Source: Isoetes taiwanensis (taxonomy: Eukaryota > Streptophyta > Lycopodiopsida > Isoetales > Isoetaceae). Taken from it: a stretch of 64,000 nt of DNA. The notes under the pieces were generated by a model. The model worked only from the letters and a program-made list of their open reading frames with translations, had not been told where the DNA came from and did not search any database. Every line of letters starts with the position of its first letter. The first letter of the stretch is position 1. Shown piece by piece: positions 42,401 to 54,624 of the stretch. The stretch spans positions 494,001-558,000 of the forward strand of contig JAJEKV010000084.1 in NCBI GenBank assembly GCA_021234155.1, in the 5' to 3' direction. The translations under genes and the position numbers were made by a program.

Positions 42401-45400
42401 CTATTCTTGACCACTGCTTCCAGAACTTCCAGCAACATCAACGGTTATTGTAGACTTGTCAGGCAAACTATCCATGATCATTTCATGTAGGTGTTCTGGC
42501 AAATAATACATGTCACCACCTTTGTGGATCAACTCAAAATTGCATGTTGTGACCAAGTGGCTGTATACATTGGCATCTGGTTTTCTTCTTAACAACTCGA
42601 ACATCCCATTGCCAAGATTTTCATACCATGTACCTGTTATAACAACTTCCTTTCTGGCAAAATGTTGGCCCCAAGGATCCTTAAATGCTTTCTCCACTAC
42701 ATGTTTACTGTGCGTGCATCTAAGCAAGTAAAAATTAGCATTTTCTTTGTTTCCAATTTCTGCAACTACAGCAAAATTATCGCCAATATCAATAATATCT
42801 GACTTCCAATCTGCGTCACCCTCAAAAACAGGGCCATCCACCAATTCTGCTAAATCTAGCACACCAGGATTGAGCTCAGAGTACTGCCATGTCCCAATTC
42901 GAGACCTGTTTATGCAACTGTTATACTTTCCCTTCCAACAAGCATGACAAAAGCAAGAAAAATTCATGTGGGCAACTTGGGTAGGGTCTAACCTATGCAC
43001 TGGTCGAATGGCATGAAACTTGCTCGAGCCTTTTAAGGTTTCGCAGTCAAATCTCTGACTCCTGTCCACCTCATCCAATTTTATTTCCCAAAAGAATCTG
43101 CAGTAGCATAGTGGATGTCTTATATAATTTCAACTTAAACTTTGACTGACTGAATATACCTGAATGTGGACTTGTTTTTAAGATGCTGGCAATTACTAAA
43201 GTGTTGATTCAGAAAGACTACAGCATCATGAGCATTTCGCAATGGCACAGAATCCCTTTTGAGCATTTCAAATGTCATTGCCCTCTTTATCACAGCACCT
43301 GCTCCATCATGTTCTCCTGTAGAGGAAAAAGACACAGAGTTAAAATAACAATTTGTAGTTCTAGTAGCAAGATCTTGCTCTATTGTAGCAAACATATGCC
43401 CTTATATTTAAGCAAAACCTCTAGCTGTAGACCACCATGCCTGCAAACCATACATGCATGACCTATTACCTAAGCCTGTCTACATGTGCATGTGCTACAA
43501 TCAATATCTAAGTCCTACATCCCTGCCCACATAACCAGTGCCTTCAATAACCATAACAGCAAGCTTTTTCAATCATACTATGGCTGCGTAACCTATATAC
43601 TTCATGCTGCAGCTTGTATGTAGTAAGTTTCACATCTTTCACATCTCATTGATTACCCTACTTGCAGGCCACTATACACCTATTATACACTACTAGCAGA
43701 CTTCTATGCAACCTACTATAGACTACCATGTATCGTTCCCTACTAAGCATTATGGACAAACACATAAATCTATCTTTACAACAACCAACATGTTATACAA
43801 CTACCAAAATAGCATATTAAATCTAAGCCCATAAACCTACTCTAGCAACACCGCCAACCCTGCACATGCAACAGAATATTCAACTGTAATCTTATGATTA
43901 GCAATCTCTGGCTCCAGAACATTCAAAAAGCATTTCAACTCTAGAAAGCCCTTTACGTGCATAAAGATTTAATAATTGCCAAACCCAAAATATATTATTA
44001 GTCAGTTGAATTAAGCAAATATGTCATCCAGTTCGCTAGAACTACGAGCAGAAAAAAACAGAAGTAATAAATATTAAATGAGCAAATACCTTTCCCATGA
44101 TACGAACCAAAATAGTTCCACTTTATCGGAACACCTGTTGCTTGGAAAGACCTACCAAGCTAAAAGAATTGCCTAGCACCTTTGAACTGACTGGAGCAGC
44201 CATCAGACCAAATGATGTGCTCGTTTATGTGCGCACCTTCCTGCTCAAGGAATTTAGCATGCTGGTCTAGACAGTACTGCACAAACAATACATCATGTTC
44301 TCGATCATCACTAATATAAAAATGTGTTTCTTTTATTATCATTCTTTCTGATTCATTCACGGGACTAGCATCAACTCTAGGAGCATGTCTGTAGGTGATG
44401 TGGACCAATATGCTGCATTGGTCGTTCCTCCAATGCAAGCTCTGAATCTCTTGTTGAATCTTAAAGGTGTAGTTCTCAGCGAAGTCGATCACTGAGATAC
44501 TGTACCTTCTGGAAATGCGGCAAGACAATTCCTAAATTGTTGTGCCTGTCATCTGGCCTCGTAGTTATGAGGTATAAAGTTTTTCAAAACAATTTCGGCC
44601 TGCTGCAGCATAACTGCACTGCTAGTGGTCTTGTATGCAAGTTTGACCACAGGTTTCTTCCTACTTTTGGAGGCCCCCTTATCATCAAAGTGTTCAACTT
44701 GGTCATGGACCTGCAGTTTGACAAAAGTCAACATAAGCATTTTGCAGAAAGAAGAGCACACAAATGCATCATTGTAGCAATAAGCAAAATTAGCATATCA
44801 TAGCATTCATTTCCGGACTGTATTCCATTTCCCACCATAAAGCAAGACCTTAACTATTTCTATTTAATCATTCTTGTCAACCCGTCCTAGACCACGATTC
44901 GCAGCCCAAGCAATCACCTTTACAATCACCTTTATATAACTGGCTTCATTAACTTCCTTAACTGTGCAATATCCTATTTCACATCACTGATTGGCTTAAC
45001 TGTATAGTATCAGGCCCTGCATGCACTAAATAGCTACGAAAATAAATAGTGAACAAGTACCAGAAGCTTACAGATGCATGGCATTAGCATTGGAGAAGGG
45101 TACATACTATATAGACCTAATAAAGAATAGAATAGAATATGATTTTATCGTCCACGGAGACCAACTGAAAGAAGTTACATTTGACAGGTATTAGCAGAAA
45201 CATTGACATATTATTGATGGAGACTGTACTGCACCTTTGCCAGCAAATGCAGTGCCACATATTGAGTATTCATATACTATTTTATTTCATCCTAGCCTGA
45301 TTCTTAACAGAGATACAAAAGGCAAATATGGTCAATGCTAGAAATCATGGACGCTTTCAATATTAAATGTCTGAAATCAGAGATTAAAAAACCAAAAACT

Positions 45401-47497
45401 GAAGAGAACAGTTCAGGGCAGCAGAAGAATACAAACAAATCTTTTCCTTACAGTAACTACTCTCCATCCTCTTTTTCTTACTTGCAATGATGTCAAGATA
45501 AATAGCATTTATCATTATTCTATGTTGAAAGCCCTTCTCTGATTATCATGATTGATAAACAAGCAGCTATGTACATAAGGCAAGGCCATTTTGTCAATCT
45601 AAAATAAAACCTGGAACTGTATAGGAAAATTTGAGCTGAGCATCACTATTTCAGCCTTGTTAATCTATTTAAGCCATCAACACATGCATGTGTACACACT
45701 GTACATAATCAAGTGGGTTGTTCAGCAGCCTACCAACCAATGTTCAGTAGCCTACCAACCAATGCAATGCAATACATCTATGGCAACCAACCTCTAACAG
45801 CGAAACTAGCAACTTAGACTACCAACCTATGCACTAGAATCCACCCTGAAATCTAATCTATCATATCATAATACTATCAAAATACACCAGCAACAAACTA
45901 GCTTATGCATATGACTGTACATGGAAATCAAGCATGTAAACAACTTATTTTAACCCTTTAGCATCATTATAATAGAACACATAAGAAAGTTAGAAATTTA
46001 GGAGGGTACCTGATCAAATGTTTTCCAATCAATCATGTAGTGCTCGTCTTTCTTCTCTTTTGGACAAACGGGAAGCTTTGATGGGCTGCACTTCTTACAT
46101 TGAAGCAGCAAGCATTCATGCTTGTACCATTCCTCAGATTCAGCCTTAGGACAAGTCAACGACCTCCACAACTCACTCGTAGACATGTACGTACTGCGCT
46201 TAGCTAAACAAGTTGGCCCAGGACCACATACGACACACTTGCATGTGCAATCAGCACCATGAATCCGAGAATCGTTCCTAATTTTGTTAATTGCTAACCT
46301 GATGTAGTCCATTTTCATATGATGAACATAACAACACGTCTCTCGAATCTTTGATCTTTCTAACAAATTCTGGTTTCAAAGCTTGAAATGTTGTCAATGA
46401 GATATTGAGTTTAGCATGGTCTCTCTTGAAACGTTGAAAGAAAGCCACCTGCAACAGAAAATATAATCATCAACAATTGAAACGTGCTATCAAAATAATT
46501 AACATATAAAGTAGAGGTATTACCTGTGTCTCTTCCAAGAAATGCAAAGGATGAAGCACCTTTTGTTTTCGTGCAATCCTTATTTTCAAGACATCTTTTT
46601 TGTTGGATGAAACCCTGGTATTATCAGTCCAACTATTTTCCTAATCTCATCCGAAAATCTATCACTCCTGACTCTTCTTGTGAACATAGACCATGGTCCT
46701 GCACCTTCTTCAGCAAAGACTCTTCTATTTCTTGTTGTACTGACTATGCTTCTACTCAAGTTAAATGTTCTAGAAACAGCTGAACAATTAATGTTGGGAT
46801 CTACGATATAAACCATAGCAGCACTTCTAACTCTCAGAACGTCAGTCTTCCTTGCCAATTTATGTGATTCAAACGAGTTTTTCAAATTTTCCACAACTTT
46901 TTTGACTGTTTTGTAATCAGCAATAGCCTTCTCATCAAGAAGATTGATTTTTCTAATAGCATTAAGAGATACCTCAACTTGGTCTACAGGATGAAGGCCG
47001 CCACATATTTCTTTTACTGCTTTCTCCACAGAATCAACCAACTTCTTTGTCAATTGTTGCTTTCTTCGCATGCTTACCTTGCTTACTTTGTCTGGTGACT
47101 GATTTTCTTTATTAGCATGCCTTTCTTTCTTCTTTTGTCTCCAAATCCACTTCTTTTCTGCTTGAATACATTTTCTTTCAGCATCACAATTGCAATTGCA
47201 ATTGCAATTTATAGTATCAAACTATGAACTAGAAAGGTCTACATCAACAGCATCAGCAAATTCTTGAGCATGTTGAGCACCAAAGCCATTATCATTTTCA
47301 TGACCCATTTCACTGGCAGGAATCCTAGGGTTGGGATTGGCTTTCTTTTGAAGAATGGACTGTGCCAAACCTGAGCAAATACCGTGAAATCCAAGAGTTA
47401 GCTCTTTGTAATAATGGAGATTGGAGAATAGCTCCTCACAATCCAATCCAGAACTAGTTCTGGCAACGGATTCATGGAAAGATTGCTCCCAATCCAT
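42401..47497 (-). pseudogene. DDE-like transposase (DFAENY / SDGxxxQFK family), multi-exon, broken
   Basis: Likely start MDWEQSFHESVARTSSGLD at 47497. An in-frame TAG at 47222 is followed by more of the same frame: a basic region, then a helix-turn-helix CSAVSRTFNLSRSIVSTTRN (~46770). A one-base change in an A-run near 46595 leads to KDVLKIRIARKQKVLHPLHF. After an intron comes VAFFQRFKRDHAKLNISLTT plus FQALKPEFV (~46440). A second shift precedes a Cys-rich part (ETCCYVHHMK, CTCKCVVCGPGPTC, LLQCKKC; 46366-45998). Then LKNFIPHNYEAR with a stop where Trp is expected. A 2-bp insertion precedes VIDFAENYTFKIQQEIQSLH and IIWSDGCSSQFKGARQF (44.5-44.16 kb). GEHDGAGAVIKRAM (~43330) and a 225-codon C-terminal exon with CFCHACWKGKYNSC end at 42401. 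The two aspartates of DFAENY and WSDG are probably catalytic. I recall similar proteins chiefly from animals. Confidence 0.75.
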
Positions 47498-47760
47498 GGC
47501 TCTCCAGTCTCTTGTAATTAAACGTACACATAAAATGAAATGGAAATTCGTCCCAATTTTTCCCCTTGAAAGAAACCGAATTTCTTTGGATTGATGACGT
47601 GGCTGCAGAAATTTCCATTCCAGGAGCTCCAAACCGCTCCAGATCATTCTTGCTTTTGCTTTCCCGCTGCACGGGAAAAAAAAACACGGTGCAGGGTATT
47701 GAAGGGCAATGACTGATGGATATGAAGTTTTCCCAGCACATATGTCCAGGACGTGCTTAA

Positions 47761-47787
47761 TTGCTAGGGTCTAGCATTTTTGGACCC
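47761..47787 (-). repeat. Right terminal inverted repeat of the 8.7-kb transposon
   Basis: On the minus strand starts GGGTCCAAAAATGC and continues TAGACCCTAGCAA. Followed on the plus strand by the CCTA target duplication at 47788-47791. Confidence 0.88.
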
Positions 47788-48387
47788 CCTAGAGCTAGAA
47801 ATGTTGCATTCTACAAGATTCATGATTTTTATAGTAATAATGGTAGGTTCATGGACGAAATAGAATTCTATATGAAGAGCGTTATTGCTTCTTCTCCGTC
47901 CTCAAATAGTCTTTCTTATTTATTCTCATCAAGAAAAATTAGGAAATCCCATAAACTTTATTTATTGTGCAATTATTACAGGAAGTCTATAGCTTAGCAG
48001 CAACTTATAATCTCGTCGAGTATATCATCACAACAGGCACGTGAGCACAATATATATGGACCTTCGAGTCCTTTGCTCTCTACCTACAATGAGATTGTTA
48101 ATGAGTTAACATATGGTCATTCTACTTGGCAAATGTCTCCTTGCATTCTCAGCAAACTCATTTGATTTCTAGATGTTATTTCACAATGGCCTCCTTTGCT
48201 GAACTAACATGTGGGTGTAGGTGCAGATTCTGACTTGATGAAAGTAATAAGACTTGTATATCTCGAAGTTGATCAACTTTCTTTGGTATTATATTCTTCT
48301 GTATACCATGACAAGAGTCATAGAAGCATTATAATGGCTTGTATTTAACATTTCGTGGAAAACAGGCACAACCTGGGGGTTTCCTAG

Positions 48388-48430
48388 GTGCATGATACAG
48401 CTGCAACGTCACTGATACTGCCTTCAAGAG
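48388..48430 (+). pseudogene. PP2C exon (TAATSLIL segment)
   Basis: Between an acceptor (TTTCCTAG) and a donor (GAG|GTTTAC) the frame reads VHDTAATSLILPSR plus one base. It corresponds to the G-S-T-A segment of PP2C, though the GS is lost. The split codon joins in phase with the exon at 48497 (G|AG = Glu) across a 66-bp intron, which supports the model. Confidence 0.6.
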
Positions 48431-48496
48431 GTTTACTTAAATAACCTTTCCTCTATGCTTATATTGTCTGATTGGCTACTTAAATTTTGGTTTTAG

Positions 48497-48591
48497 AGGG
48501 CAAACAAGTTCTAGTTGCAGCAAATATCGGTGATGCACATGTTGTACTATGCAGAGATGAACAAGCCAGTCAATTGACAGTCGATCATAAG
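48497..48591 (+). pseudogene. PP2C exon (ANIGDAHVVLC segment)
   Basis: After TTTTAG the frame reads GKQVLVAANIGDAHVVLC, then RDEQASQLTVDHK, and ends at a GT donor. This is the strongly conserved PP2C stretch (V/I-A-N-x-G-D-x-x-x-V-L plus L-T/S-x-D-H-K), including a metal-site Asp in GD. Confidence 0.88.
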
Positions 48592-48769
48592 GTCATTCCT
48601 TGATTCGTTTATTTGAAAGACATGAAATGGTTTTGATGTTTTCAGTGATTAAAACTAATACTTCCCCTTGTCTTCCATGCAGATTGCTTAATTTGGTTTC
48701 TCAATTATCATGTTCTAGTATGGTTTACTTAATAATATTGATTTATATATCTTATATTTATATGTGTAG

Positions 48770-48832
48770 CCAGATGTTGAATGTGAGAGGAGACGTATAG
48801 AGGCAAAAAATCCAACACCCAAGAAGCCTCTT
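48770..48832 (+). pseudogene. PP2C exon (E-R-R-R-I-E segment)
   Basis: After TGTGTAG the frame reads PDVECERRRIEAKNPTPKKPL and ends at a GTATGT donor, in phase 0 with the previous exon. ER-RIE is the helix following the D-H-K-P loop of PP2C. The following motifs (RAFGD, CDGLWD) are not found in the next 5 kb, so the gene is truncated or the next intron is very long. A ~50-residue stretch expected between DGHGG and TAATSL is also unseen. I therefore treat the set as a pseudogene; a live gene with very long introns is possible. Confidence 0.85.
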
Positions 48833-49299
48833 GTATGTTTCTTACTGACATGTTTAAATACCTGATGTGTGTTATCAGGATTGTCAAGCATCCATGCTTT
48901 ATATGTATATATAAACAAGTTTTTGTACTATGAGGGAGTATATCAAGTCGACTGGTAGCTTGCTAAAAACTCAAAGTCAATGTTGTACAAAGTCGACTGA
49001 TTATTATAAAGGTTTTAATTTAAAGTGAAATTGATAGTTATGGTGAACTCTCTATCAACACCTAGTCAAATGTTGCATCAATCTGTTAACTTGACATCTT
49101 CTACTCTTTAAATCCGACCTATTACATGAATTTGACATGTGAGAAGCCTTCAAAGTCAAACCTCTAGTCAAACTCTCACTTAGAATGTCAGCCAAAGACC
49201 GATCAAAGACTACGTAATGTTCATTTAGACACGATATTTATTCACAATATAGGATACGTATTATGAAAGGTTGTGCAAAGTTAGCCTTGCAAGGTTCTT

Positions 49300-49530
49300 T
49301 AATAGTCCCCTAGATTCTTTAGGATTCCCATAGAGTCCTTGAATTCTCCTAGATCTACTAAAGATCCCTTTAGATTCCTCAAAATTTCACAAAGATTTGC
49401 CTAGATTCCACAAATATTCCCTTAAATCCCCAAGACCAAGTGAAGATTCCATTCGTTCTCCAAGATTTTGTTAGATCCTCCTCAAGATCTTTTTAAATTC
49501 CCTAAGACTCCATATAAGTTCTCCTAGATA
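49300..49530. repeat. Degenerate short repeats with AGATTCC/TAGATTCC core
   Basis: About ten imperfect units of roughly 20-25 bp share a core such as CTAGATTCC, AGATTCCTC or AAGATTCCATT, each followed by C-rich then A-rich bases. Clearly periodic, but no unit is exact. Confidence 0.55.
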
Positions 49531-50304
49531 CCCTTATCCAGACACACTTTGATGGCGAGCTAAAGATTCTTAGGTTTCTTTGCATGTGAGTAGATGTATA
49601 AATGTTGTTATAGACCTGAGGGTCTCAAAAAGGACGTCACGGTAAATATAAATGCAGTCCATATGGTGTTCAGATCAAGCTCTAAATTTGGGAACTGCAT
49701 GACGCAAGGGATTTAATGTTTAAGATTGCACATGGCAAAGTTTGCGTAACCGTCTATATCTGAGTTTCGTTATTTTAAAAAAATTTAAAATATAAGGAAA
49801 AAAAAAATTGGATATCGTACGGCTGTAATAATATTCCCCAGCATTGATGATACAATATTTTGCTAGATAGAGCATAGTCGTGAATGTGTTGCATGTTCAA
49901 GATATAGAACCTAGCACTATGGCATTCCTTAAGAAAATCGTTGGTCAACCCACGATGTGGCGAGCATCTTCACGCGTTTCTCGGGATAGAAGTGTTAGGA
50001 TTTTAGAGAAAGCCTCATTCTACCCGAAAAAAGCTTGCATTGTTCATGCATGTCAGTTGAAGTTGATTTCGCCCACACTCGCAAGAGCGCTTGAAAGTAG
50101 GTAGTGCAAATCCTTACACAAGTTCCTTGCTTATGGTTGTGAAAAGTTATTGTAGATTCCTGCATGTGATTATGATAGTGATATTCGTCGTATGATTGAA
50201 CTATGCATATTGTCTTTGTTCTTGTGTTTTGAATTATATTTACTTGACAAATGCTCTGATATCATAATCTAATTTGTTAATGCTCCTACACATAATCGAA
50301 TTTG

Positions 50305-50395
50305 CCCTTTGGTCAAACCTTGGGTCAAACCTCCGATCAAACCAATAATCAACCCTCGACCAAAGCCATCATCATTGCCTCGGTCAAACCCTAAA
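50305..50395. repeat. Degenerate GGTCAAACC repeat cluster
   Basis: Units GGTCAAACC, GGGTCAAACC, GATCAAACC, AATCAACCC, GACCAAAGCC and GGTCAAACCC follow each other at 10-20 bp intervals. Confidence 0.6.
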
Positions 50396-52672
50396 AAAAT
50401 AGAGATTGACGAATGTCCCGGCTTGGTGTTGCCATGCACTTTGTATATATGTTGCCTTGCACTAGAGCAAGCACTCAAACCATGCAATATTCGAAATGTT
50501 AAGTTGCAACAAAATATGGACATTCACAATATGGTCAACAATGTTTTTAACAAAATATCTACATTTGCTGAAGACTTCATATAATTAGGCTTCACATTAA
50601 TCTAATTGCCTTCACATTAATCTAATTGTCGCGTAATATGCACTTAAAAAAATGCAAAATGAATCGGAAAAATTTATGGTGCCGGAATGCCAAGATAACC
50701 ATGTGGAATTTTGCCTTCATTTAGTAAGAATTTTTCTGTCTATTTCTTCTTACCTCACATCATCGAAAAAAATGCACCTTCTCTAATACCACACATGTCC
50801 TAGGATCCAACTGGTGCAAAACAACATTTTGAAATTTTCAAATCACAATGTGAACCATACATTTGAATTGATATGTTACATAGGCTTTGCTACTGAGCCG
50901 ACAAACGCCAAATGGATACATTGTTGGGATTACCAACAAAGCCATGATGATCACTCACTACTCTAATTAGGGATAACAAACTCTAGCTCGCTTATTACCT
51001 GTAATCGGGGATAACAAAGAGGATTAGAGATTCTAATGTAATAGAAGTTATTAAAGATGATAAAGTGAGTTAAGAATATTAACGTAACAGGAGTTGTTTC
51101 TGCAGGAGTTGTTTCTAATATTAAAAACGATCTCAATTTGCACCTCGTCATTAGAGTGTTTGAACAACCAAAGGTGTTACCACTTAGCAAAATCTTATGT
51201 TTTTAATAACGAGTAGGTACCCATTTGAGTTAAAAGGTTTTTAAATGTTTTGTTACAGAAGTAAATATATACTCAAACCCCCCCTTTGTGCTGGCATCCT
51301 AATTCTCGTGTATGAATATAGAAGTACCAATTTCAAGCCTGTTCGTTCATAAAAATCGCTAGTAGAATAAACCAAGAGACCCATTGGTCACTATGACACA
51401 ATAAGCAGATGTCCATTATAAAAAATGAAAATATATGTCAAACAGTTAATCAGATGTACCGAATATAGAGATTAAAAGTTGTGAAATGGCATAGATCCAC
51501 AATATGGCTATATTTTTCTGTGCTATAGGTTGTCACAGCCCTATCAAGATAGCAGTTCCTGTTCTTAAAAAATCCGTGTTAATATTAGGCTTGAAATTTT
51601 ATCCAACACATTTAACAGCTCTTGCCGCAAAACCACGCTCTTGCAATGGCCACAAAAATGCAAAATAAAAATGAACTCTTCGGAGATATTTCAGATGGAA
51701 TTCGTACTTAAAAACAAATTGCACCTTATTAACGCAGATAAGAAGGTCAAGAATATGGAATGAAAATGCCATACTTTACCCTATCTGGGGCCATAAAGAA
51801 CAACCCAATGTGCGTATTTAGAAAATTCTAGTAAGCTACACTTGGCATCCTCTATTTCTGGATGACGGCCACATAAAACACTAGGTTAAACAGAAAAGAC
51901 CAAGATAAATAAGGGAAAATATCAGAAGCAAGGGAAGTCAAAAAAAAAATCCACTCTGGTGGCCAAGTTCTGTATAAAGTATTAAATCTGGTAGCTCTTT
52001 AAGCTGAGGGCCCGTAAATCAAGCATTGGCTAAAACTTGACCTATAAATAAAAGGGGAAAGATCGTAAAATAGTGCCATCAAAACTTTCTTATTCCATAT
52101 CTCCATACTAATACATCTACATCAAGCCTTGCATTTCTGGGAGGACTACTTAGAGCTGCAATCAATTCAACAAGTCGTAAAGCCAAGGCTTCCAATAATG
52201 GCCTTTGCTAGAGGAAAATACTTCACTCCCTAGAACCAAGATAAACTCAACACCAACCCTGGTGCTAAAATGCAAAGAAATCATTTATCTAAAAATAGAC
52301 AACTTGGTGGGATGGGTTTGGCAAGCGATGAGATGCAAGTGAGGATGCAGCATTTGATTTCAGGGAATTTCCTTTGTTGTGTGGTTGGCAGTCTTCTATT
52401 GGAGGACGTGAAGGTGCTTCAAATCTCGAAATAAACATGTAGAGTGCTTTGAGCATGAATGCTTTTGCAGGAAGCAGCACAGATTCTATAGCTCTTGGAA
52501 ATTTTAACCAAATATCAAGTTCTTATTAACACGGTTGGAAGTGGAAGTCCTATATGATAGGATAAAGGGAACATGTGAAATAACCATTTTACCTTAAGCT
52601 TTCTAAACAGGAAATAATTGTTATTATTAGCCCAAAACCTTTAGTTTAAAAATCCCCATATTACCCAAAAGG

Positions 52673-53320
52673 CATGAAATGCAATACATGACAGGCAAAA
52701 AATAGATATGCAAAAGCTTAAACCATGGAAACCCATAAATCAATGTTGCAAACTCTATGCACTCTATTCCTATACGATGAGAAATTTGGGCTCCACTGCC
52801 TAATTGCTAGCAAGATGTGCTAATACATGCTACGAAGTCTGTCAATTAAATTAGAGGTCAGACTTGTGCATAGTGTCGATCCTGTCCAGATCCTTAGTAA
52901 TCAAGATTTTGAGGTTGCATATCTGATTATGTCAATAAAACTATATCTGAGCTTTCGAGTGAGCATTATTTTGGGGTGTCCTTATTTTTCCCTTTAGACA
53001 TTGAAATCTATGAGATTTCTCCCCTCTATAATTGTGCAATGAAAATTTGAACTTTACATTGCATTTTGACTTTATATTTATCACTGTTAAGAATCTTCTA
53101 CAAAAAGCTTTATGTGCATGAAATGCAATACATGATAGGCAAAAAATACATGTGCAAAAGCCCCATGGCAACCCATAAATCAATGTTGGTTGGGGTGTCT
53201 TTACTTTTCTCTTCAGACATTGAAATTTGTGAGATTCCTGCCCTCTGTATTTGTGCAAGGAAAAGTTGAACTTTACATGGCTTTTCGATTTTATCTTTAT
53301 CATTGTTAAGAAACTTCTAT
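52673..53320. repeat. Direct duplication; copy one carries ~225 bp extra
   Basis: Segment A (GCATGAAATGCAATACATGA... to CCATAAATCAATGTTG) occurs at 52673-52747 and 53117-53188. Segment B (GGGGTGTC, AGACATTGAAAT, TGAACTTTACAT, TGTTAAGAA) occurs at 52973-53100 and 53192-53320. In the second copy A and B are adjacent; in the first they are 225 bp apart. Copies have diverged by about 15%. Confidence 0.8.
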
Positions 53321-53977
53321 CTGGTATGCAGATTATTTATTTCTTGTGCTACTAGGCCTTTGCAAATGTATGTCATAAAAGCATTCTTTCTACGAAGTTT
53401 AGCATGGCCAAAAGGAGGACATGATGATGGCCTATCAAATACTTGCTGAAGATGGTAAGTGCCATTTGCTTGCTCTTTGGCCAAAAGGTTTTGGATTCTA
53501 AAATTACTTTGGCAAGGCGTTCTTTCCCAAAATTAAAGGAAGATAACCTCTAAGTCCTAAAAGTTTGGAATCATATTTAATGTTTGTTGCAAGGAGGGCA
53601 ATGTCAGAAAAGCATAAAAGAAAAATGAAAAAATTTGCAAGGCATAAGAAATGTGAAGCATCTTATACGTAACACCTAGCCAATTACATTTTGCTGCATT
53701 TTTTGATGTAAAACGTGTGCATCTATGCCTTGCCAATTATATTTTGTTGCATGTTTTGATGTAAAAGTGTTCATGTCTTAGACGGTAAGTACAACATTCC
53801 TTTTTATGTTCTTTCATTTTGAGTTGATTTTGGGAAGTACAACATTTCTTTCATTTTGAGTTGATTTTTTAATGTAACAAGAATGTAATATCAAATACCA
53901 ATTTTAATTGTGAATTTTGAAGGTTTATTTTGTGGTATCCAAGCTTATCCTTAATTGTGCTATTATGTTTCGCATTA

Positions 53978-53998
53978 AGGGAGGGTGCCCCACTTTGG
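53978..53998 (+). repeat. Left TIR of the pogo-like element
   Basis: 21 bp, identical to the right TIR in inverse orientation. Preceded by the TA target site at 53976-53977. Confidence 0.97.
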
Positions 53999-54624
53999 AA
54001 CAGGGCCCCTTTTTTGACGCCACATGGGGACGACTGTGGCCCAGGTGTGCCGCTTTTGGCACTCCTCTGTTACCTAATAGGCACAAAAGGCATTACCAGA
54101 ATGGATTAGGTTTTGTTCTTCCACGGTCCCTTTTCTTAGGGTGGACGGCACAGCATCAATCCCTTTGTATTCGGCATGGCCTCCTCCATGGACACAAGGA
54201 CTGCAGCCACACAAACGAAGACCTATCTGGCACAGCATTTGACCTACATTTGGCTCGTGGCTGGGAGATTTGGAAGCAGATATTACTGGTAACTTTTTGC
54301 CCTTTTTGCATGTAAGCTCTTCTAAGATTGGCGGCAAAATCATGCAGATCTGAAGATCTTTTTGCCACATTTTTCCAGAAACATCTTCTTTTTGGCGCCA
54401 TTTACTTGCATGGGACATGCTCTTCCAATTGCAAATCGATTCTTTGCTGGCTTCTTTGATTCCCGCCAAGGTAATGTGTATTCCCTCCAATTGTGCACAT
54501 AAGAGGGCAAGCAATTGCATTCTCTTGCTCAGTTCTATCAATCAAGCCAATTACCCTGTATCGGTTCCTTCCAGGCTTTTCTTGAAAAAGCATTCAAGAT
54601 CATTTCCTACCTCCTGCCATTGCA

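Larger units (their letters stand above)
39097..47787 (-). mobile_element. 8.7-kb DNA transposon with convergent genes and a captured fragment
   Basis: Terminal inverted repeats of 27 bp begin GGGTC at both ends (39097-39123; 47761-47787 on the minus strand) and match at 24 of 27 positions. CCTA flanks both ends (39093-39096; 47788-47791) as target duplication. Contents: a plus-strand gene A (39328-41083), a minus-strand membrane-protein fragment (41662-42175) and a minus-strand multi-exon DDE-like transposase (42401-47497). It sits between PP2C exons. A 4-bp duplication and this transposase type recall the Sola superfamily, but I cannot verify that assignment. All three genes contain frame breaks, so this copy looks inactive unless the breaks are assembly errors. 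Confidence 0.88.
48833..53977. other. Long AT-rich spacer, no gene recognised
   Basis: No supported gene. Frames of 60-90 codons (49880-50104, 50269-50584) match nothing. Contents: degenerate GATTCC-type repeats (49300-49530), a GGTCAAACC-type cluster (50305-50395) and a duplicated segment (52673-53320). If PP2C is a live gene with long introns, missing exons could lie here, but I did not find its motifs. Confidence 0.5.

Noticed and set aside
54074-54541. 155-codon minus frame at the 5' side of the pogo transposase
   Set aside because: No domain, no conserved role in pogo elements, and overlapped by other frames. Treated as chance.
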